A stretch of DNA of 25,251 nucleotides from contig DJQM01000047.1 in the NCBI GenBank assembly GCA_002437585.1, forward strand, positions 1 to 25,251, in the 5' to 3' direction. The DNA comes from Clostridiales bacterium UBA6386. GTDB taxonomy: Bacteria; Bacillota; Clostridia; Oscillospirales; Oscillospiraceae. How positions within the stretch are numbered: position 1 is the first letter of the stretch; each line of letters opens with the position of its first letter. The notes under the pieces are model-generated. The model was not told where the DNA came from. It saw nothing but the letters and a program-made list of their open reading frames with translations, and made no database searches. Of the stretch, positions 22,068 to 25,251 are shown one piece after another. A program made the translations under genes and the position numbers.

Positions 22068-22279
22068 TATTCTCCCTCCAGCTCCGCGATCAGATCCCGG
22101 AACAGCCGCTGACTGTCCGCCTTGGCCGGAATGGCCAGCCCCCGCTTTTCGTCCGCCAGCACCAGCACCGTCTCCCCAGGCTGGAAGCCAAACAGGTCTC
22201 TGGCCTCCTTGGGAATGACAAACTGACCCTTTTCCCCGATTTTTACCATCCAGGCGTGCTTTCCCTCCGGAATTTCCAT
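22067..22279 (-). CDS. AbrB/SpoVT-type DNA-binding protein
   Basis: A 70-residue swapped-hairpin protein. The core (VKIGEKGQFVIPKEARDLFGFQPGETVLVLADEKRGLAI, read in pieces) is the AbrB/MazE fold with the 'GQ.viPkeaR..f...pGd' signature. The remaining C-terminus is a short helix. AGGAGG precedes the ATG by eight bases. It is co-transcribed with the glycosyltransferase and likely controls this unit, perhaps by the GTATGA-TCATAC repeat overlapping its promoter. No toxin of the MazF/VapC type follows, so an antitoxin role is unlikely. Confidence 0.9.
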   Translation of the reverse strand: MEIPEGKHAWMVKIGEKGQFVIPKEARDLFGFQPGETVLVLADEKRGLAIPAKADSQRLFRDLIAELEGE

Positions 22280-22306
22280 GTTCGTTTCCTCCTACCGGTA
22301 TTCTTT

Positions 22307-22322
22307 GTATGACTAATCATAC
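22307..22322. promoter_or_regulatory. Putative operator over the abrB-type promoter
   Basis: GTATGA and TCATAC form a 6-bp inverted repeat with a 4-base centre, covering the -10 box. Likely an autoregulatory site (inference). Confidence 0.5.
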
Positions 22323-22343
22323 TTCAAAATCAAAAATTGTCAA
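22316..22343 (-). promoter_or_regulatory. Promoter of the AbrB-glycosyltransferase unit
   Basis: Minus strand: TTGACA (22343-22338), 16-base spacer, TATGAT (22321-22316). Confidence 0.75.
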
Positions 22344-22386
22344 CACCTTTTTTGTCCCGGCGCATATGCTGTCAGGAGGTGATATT

Positions 22387-23313
22387 TTGGCTATCGTACA
22401 GACGGACGTTCCTATGACCTCCGACCTCTGCCGCCGGAGTATGGAGGCACTGGCCGGACGCTACCCTGCTTTCCGGCTGGAGACCCTGACCACCACCGCC
22501 TTCGGCCGGCCTGTTCAGGCCCTGCGCATCGGCCGGGGCGAACGGCGGGTGCTCTATTCCGCCGCCCACCACGCCAACGAGTGGATCACCGCCCCGGTGC
22601 TGCTGAAATTCCTGGAGGCGCTGGCAGCGGCGGATGCGGCACAGGGCGCGCTTTACGGCGTGCCAACGAAAACGATTCTGAACGCGGCCACCATTTTCGC
22701 CGTGCCCATGGTGGACCCGGACGGGGTGGATCTGGTCACCGGAGCCATCGAGCCGGGCACACTGGAATACGAGCAGGCGCAAAGCCTGGCGGACAACTAC
22801 CCGGCCATTCCCTTCCCGGACGGGTGGAAGGCAAATCTTCTGGGGGTTGACCTGAACCTCCAGTACCCCGCCGGGTGGCTGAAGGCACGGGACATCAAAT
22901 TTTCCCAGGGCTACACCCGCCCAGGCCCCCGGGATTTCGTAGGTCGCGCCCCGCTGAACCAGCGGGAGACCATCGCCCTGGCCCACTACACCCAGGCCGT
23001 TGACCCGACCCTGGTCATCGCCCTGCACACCCAGGGGGAGGCCATTTACTGGCAGTTCGAGGACTACGTCGCAGCCGGTGCTCAGGAATTGGGGGAGGAA
23101 TTCGCCCGCCTCAGCGGCTACGCCCTGGAGGACACCCCCTACAATTCCAGCTTCGCCGGCTACAAGGACTGGTTCATCCAGCTCTGGCGGCGGCCGGGCT
23201 TCACCATCGAATGCGGCTCCGGCCAGAATCCCTTGCCGCTGACCCAATTCGACGAAATCTACCGGGCAGTCCTGGGAATTCTCGTCACCGGTGCCACCGG
23301 CCTGCCTGGCTGA
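22387..23313 (+). CDS. M14 family zinc carboxypeptidase (DL-endopeptidase-like)
   Basis: A 308-residue metallopeptidase. The zinc site is visible as His62 and Glu65 in SAAHHANEWIT and His214 in IALHTQGE; the likely catalytic Glu275 lies in TIECGSGQNPLP. Family members of this size (YqgT/ENP-like) cut gamma-D-glutamyl-diamino acid bonds of cell-wall peptides. No signal peptide, LysM or SH3 domain is seen, which suggests a cytoplasmic role in recycling wall peptides. The start is TTG at 22387, placed six bases after a perfect AGGAGGTGA; the frame is open back to 22309 but that part overlaps the divergent promoter. If TTG is not used, ATG 22414 is next. Confidence 0.9.
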   Translation: MAIVQTDVPMTSDLCRRSMEALAGRYPAFRLETLTTTAFGRPVQALRIGRGERRVLYSAAHHANEWITAPVLLKFLEALAAADAAQGALYGVPTKTILNAATIFAVPMVDPDGVDLVTGAIEPGTLEYEQAQSLADNYPAIPFPDGWKANLLGVDLNLQYPAGWLKARDIKFSQGYTRPGPRDFVGRAPLNQRETIALAHYTQAVDPTLVIALHTQGEAIYWQFEDYVAAGAQELGEEFARLSGYALEDTPYNSSFAGYKDWFIQLWRRPGFTIECGSGQNPLPLTQFDEIYRAVLGILVTGATGLPG

Positions 23314-23335
23314 CGGAAAATATTCAAAAAAAGGA

Positions 23336-23364
23336 TTGCAAAATCCCCGGTTTCATGGTATAAT
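23336..23364 (+). promoter_or_regulatory. Promoter of the tRNA-Gln/tRNA-Lys genes
   Basis: TTGCAA at 23336-23341 and TATAAT at 23359-23364 with 17-base spacing, about 36 bases before the first tRNA. Confidence 0.85.
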
Positions 23365-23399
23365 CCCCTGTGTCCGTGCAAAGGATGACGCTTCAACAT

Positions 23400-23474
23400 T
23401 GGGATGTCGCCAAGCGGTAAGGCATCAGACTTTGACTCTGACATGCGTCGGTTCGAATCCGGCCATCCCAGCCA
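23400..23474 (+). tRNA. trnQ: tRNA-Gln (anticodon TTG)
   Basis: A complete cloverleaf: acceptor arm TGGGATG with CATCCCA, anticodon loop CTTTGAC giving anticodon TTG, T-loop GGTTCGAATCC, discriminator G and an encoded CCA. Confidence 0.97.
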
Positions 23475-23478
23475 ATCC

Positions 23479-23554
23479 GATCCGCTAGCTCAGTCGGTAG
23501 AGCAACTGCCTTTTAAGCAGTGGGTCTGGAGTTCGAATCTCCAGCGGGTCACCA
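23479..23554 (+). tRNA. trnK: tRNA-Lys (anticodon TTT)
   Basis: Acceptor arm GATCCGC with GCGGGTC (one G-T pair), anticodon arm ACTGC/GCAGT with loop CTTTTAA giving anticodon TTT, T-arm CTGGAGTTCGAATCTCCAG and an encoded CCA. It follows tRNA-Gln by four bases. Confidence 0.97.
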
Positions 23555-23591
23555 AAAAAGAGATATCCCCCATGGGGGATATCTCTTTTTT
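23554..23591 (+). terminator. Terminator of the tRNA unit
   Basis: A perfect 38-base palindrome centred on 23572/23573, with six As on the left and six Ts on the right. It starts within the CCA end of tRNA-Lys. Confidence 0.93.
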
Positions 23592-23598
23592 GATATTC

Positions 23599-23715
23599 GC
23601 GGAGATTCGAAAGATTCAATTCAACAGTCCGGTGGACTGTTGATTGACAGCGGCTCGACGCTGTCAACTCCTTACCCGGTGCTTTGCACCGGGGCAGCGA
23701 ATCTCCGGCGGATCA
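23599..23715. repeat. Three-hairpin element ending in a near-copy of the tRNA-Lys 3' end
   Basis: An outer stem CGGAGATTCG (23600-23609) with CGAATCTCCG (23698-23707) encloses three perfect hairpins: CAACAGTCC/GGACTGTTG (23622-23642), TTGACAGCG/CGCTGTCAA (23644-23667) and CCCGGTGC/GCACCGGG (23675-23693). The right end, 23698-23715, matches 16 of 18 bases of the tRNA-Lys 3' part at 23534-23551. This could be a folded RNA/repeat unit or a decayed attachment-site scar. No open frame. Confidence 0.6.
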
Positions 23716-23725
23716 ACACCTCGCC

Positions 23726-24493
23726 TTATCGATTCCTATTCTTCTCCGAACACACCAGCAGCTGAATGCCGTTGTCCGAGGCTGGCTTCCCGCTAAAATC
23801 CGAGAAGCTCTCCGTAACGGTCATTCCCCGCGCCGCGAACAACTCCCGGATCTCCTCCAGGGTGTACAGCCGAATCGGATTCCCCTCCGCAAATTCCGGC
23901 TTCGTCAGCGGCTCTCCGTAGGGATAGTCCCGCTGACCGTAGATGAGGGTTTTGGCAGGCTCATCCCACTCAAATACGGACAGCGTCAGCCCCCGCTCCC
24001 CGGCGTCCCAGAGCTTACAGGGGAAGTGGGTATGGGCGTAGCCGCCGTTCATAATGTCCATGAAATGCTTCCCGCCGGGTATCAACGCCCGGGATACCAC
24101 GTCGAAAATCTTCTCATTTTCCCCGTCATTTTCCAGATAGCCGATGGCACCGTCGGCCATATTCAACACAACGTCGAACTCGTTTTCAAAAGGAACCTGC
24201 CGGATGTCCAGGCACAGCAACCGGGCGTTCAGACCCTCCTTCTCCACCAGGGCGTTGGCAAAGTTCACATACTCCGCCGTAATGTCCACACCGGTGACGG
24301 AAAAGCCCCGCCGCGCCAGCTCCAGGCTGTGCCGGCCAAAGCCGCAGGCCAGGTCCAGAATTTTCTCCCCGCCGTAAAGGTTCAGTGTCTTCACCAGGAA
24401 GTCAACCTGCCTGGCCGTGTCCTCCACCCAGGACTGATCCTGAATGTCCAGGCTCCAGATTTTTCGGTACCAATCGCTGCTCATCCGTTTCAT
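23726..24493 (-). CDS. Class I SAM-dependent methyltransferase
   Basis: A 255-residue soluble enzyme with a Rossmann-type SAM-binding domain. Motif I is ILDLACGFGRHSLELARRGF (about residues 45-64); motif II is VTGVDITAEYVNFA; later strands carry DVVLNMADGAIGYL and LIPGGKHFMDIMN. The C-terminal beta region (EWDEPAKTLIYGQRDY, IRLYTLEEIRELFAARGM) is like small-molecule methyltransferases of this group. The substrate is unknown. ATG 24493 (MKRMSSDWY) is chosen since GGAGGG lies seven bases before it; an upstream ATG in the same frame overlaps that site. It is a single-gene unit. Confidence 0.9.
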   Translation of the reverse strand: MKRMSSDWYRKIWSLDIQDQSWVEDTARQVDFLVKTLNLYGGEKILDLACGFGRHSLELARRGFSVTGVDITAEYVNFANALVEKEGLNARLLCLDIRQVPFENEFDVVLNMADGAIGYLENDGENEKIFDVVSRALIPGGKHFMDIMNGGYAHTHFPCKLWDAGERGLTLSVFEWDEPAKTLIYGQRDYPYGEPLTKPEFAEGNPIRLYTLEEIRELFAARGMTVTESFSDFSGKPASDNGIQLLVCSEKNRNR

Positions 24494-24533
24494 ATGTCTA
24501 CCCTCCATAAAAACGATAATGTGAAACCCGCCC

Positions 24534-24562
24534 ATTATAGCCCAAAGACGGCAAAAAGTCCA
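24534..24562 (-). promoter_or_regulatory. Promoter of the methyltransferase gene
   Basis: Minus strand: TGGACT (24562-24557), 17-base spacer, TATAAT (24539-24534). Confidence 0.6.
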
Positions 24563-24783
24563 GAAAAAATTTTTCAGAATCCGTGCGTAGAAAGCGGCTT
24601 GAAACACACATGCAGCAATCTCGAGGCAACCGTGAGTTTACATTTGCGCAGCTGGCAGTTTCGCAGGCGTATTTGAGGGGATTTGTCACCGGAAATGCCC
24701 GATTTTTTCCGATACCCCCCGTGATTCATGCAACGCTGATGTAGCGATCCCATCGTTCTTCCGAGTGCCATCGTATCACGCAT
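24563..24783. other. Spacer without recognised features
   Basis: Between the methyltransferase promoter and the family B repeat I see no gene, tRNA or strong hairpin. Open frames here lack ribosome sites. Confidence 0.5.
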
Positions 24784-24880
24784 GTCATTGCGAGGAGGCC
24801 GGCGGCAGACGTGGCAATCCGTACACCCTGTCTCCCAGGGGAAGGCTTGGAAAACAGATTGCCACACCAGTGACACGCAA
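24784..24880. repeat. Degenerate family B palindromic repeat
   Basis: Starts GTCATTGCGAGGAGGCCG and runs to GTGGCAATCCG at 24811-24821, closely like 10337-10374; an inverted partner AGATTGCCACACCAGTG lies at 24856-24872. The inner cargo of the 10337 copy is missing here. Confidence 0.7.
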
Positions 24881-24933
24881 AGGCAAAGGCTGCGCAACAC
24901 AGAGTAGCCTCCTACAAATTTGATGGTGCAAAC

Positions 24934-24962
24934 AAAAAAAGAACCAGTTCCTCGACTGGTTC
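24934..24962 (-). terminator. Terminator after the broken 5S copy
   Basis: On the minus strand GAACCAGT pairs with ACTGGTTC (24962-24955 with 24948-24941), followed by seven Ts. Confidence 0.8.
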
Positions 24963-24970
24963 CACTGATG

Positions 24971-25015
24971 TTGGCATTACCTATCTTCCCGGGTAGGCCA
25001 ACGTATTGTCCTGAC
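24971..25015 (-). pseudogene. Partial 5S rRNA copy (3' part)
   Basis: The first 23 bases (24971-24993) are identical to the 3' end of the 5S gene at 25103-25125, and GTATTGTC with flanking GCC-AA (25003-25010 region) matches the next segment after a small deletion. The 5' two-thirds of a 5S are absent. A perfect 10-bp hairpin (25019-25028 with 25032-25041) sits where the rest would be expected. Confidence 0.75.
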
Positions 25016-25063
25016 GCAGAAACACTCCAGTGGAGTGTTTCCGGCAGAATATGCATAAGTATA

Positions 25064-25093
25064 AGAAAAGAGCCAGCCGATTGGCTGGTTCTT
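25064..25093 (-). terminator. Terminator of the 5S rRNA gene
   Basis: On the minus strand AGAACCAGCC pairs with GGCTGGCTCT (one mismatch) around AATC, followed by TTTTCTTAT, ten bases after the 5S end. Confidence 0.8.
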
Positions 25094-25102
25094 TCTGTTG
25101 TG

Positions 25103-25215
25103 TTGGCATTACCTATCTTCCCGGGCAGTCGCCCGCCAAGTATTGTCGGCGTACATGAGCTTAACTTCTGTGTTCGGGATGGGAACAGGTGGACCCTCAT
25201 GACAATCAATACCAA
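25103..25215 (-). rRNA. rrf: 5S ribosomal RNA
   Basis: On the minus strand the conserved core CCACCTGTTCCCATCCCGAACA, the segment AGAAGTTAAGCTC and the GACAATACTTGG region (quoted separately) are diagnostic of 5S. The ends TTGGTATT (25215-25208) and AATGCCAA (25110-25103) form helix I, giving about 113 bases; exact ends may be off by a base or two. It is the last gene of an rRNA operon whose 23S would lie beyond the right edge; 25216-25251 is the 23S-5S spacer. Confidence 0.93.
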
Positions 25216-25251
25216 CTATGATAGATGGCTCTTCACCATCCTTATGTCAAA

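Noticed and set aside
22067..22279. The AbrB-type protein as an antitoxin
   Set aside because: The following gene is a full glycosyltransferase, not a MazF, VapC or ParE-type toxin.
24574..25215. A 213-codon minus-strand frame covering the right end
   Set aside because: It runs through the 5S gene, its terminators and a palindromic repeat, so it cannot be a protein gene.

Overview
The window looks like chromosomal DNA of a GC-rich, spore-forming gut-type Firmicute, most likely an Oscillospirales (Oscillospiraceae-like) clostridium. This rests on strong AGGAGG ribosome binding sites, sigma-A promoters, two sporulation genes of the sigma-K checkpoint (spoIVB, bofA), a clostridial nifS-nifU-Rrf2 cluster, a DUF975 protein and abundant short palindromic intergenic repeats. 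The genus cannot be fixed from the sequence alone. No phage, IS transposase or CRISPR array is visible.

Layout. 1-1635: an alanine/sodium symporter gene with its own promoter and a strong terminator. 1634-3496: two ParE-type toxin-antitoxin pairs (one minus, one plus) on either side of a small DUF2500 membrane protein. 3498-4457: SpoIVB peptidase (minus). 4597-6796: an iron-sulfur cluster operon, nifS-nifU-rrf2, with an inverted-repeat operator over its promoter. 6845-8960: a DUF975 membrane protein divergent from an XRE/TPR regulator whose leader holds a 169-bp terminal-inverted-repeat element that folds as a multibranched structure. 9186-10273: bofA and an MscS channel, convergent across one terminator. 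10337-10633: a composite palindromic repeat. 10645-14078: a histidine kinase/response regulator pair (ATGA overlap). 14209-14288: a REP-like inverted pair. 14391-16223: a CstA transporter plus a small downstream gene. 16815-20273: a sugar ABC importer (binding protein, two permeases, no ATPase). 20871-23313: an AbrB-type regulator coupled to a macrolide-type glycosyltransferase, divergent from an M14 peptidase. 23336-23591: tRNA-Gln and tRNA-Lys with promoter and terminator, followed by a three-hairpin element ending in a near-copy of the tRNA-Lys 3' end. 23726-24493: a SAM methyltransferase. 25103-25215: 5S rRNA (minus, the tail of an rRNA operon whose 23S gene would lie beyond the right edge), followed by a broken second copy of the 5S 3' part.

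How the genes work together. Most of the window is housekeeping: nutrient uptake (alanine, a sugar, a CstA substrate), Fe-S assembly with feedback control, envelope sensing (two-component system, MscS), sporulation control and translation RNAs. The least ordinary material is non-coding: several families of structured palindromic elements in the spacers, two of which (7968-8136 and 23599-23715) can be drawn as cloverleaf-like folds, and two spacers (16459-16786, 20491-20756) with strings of strong hairpins. All structure calls are by eye; no folding or database search was run.
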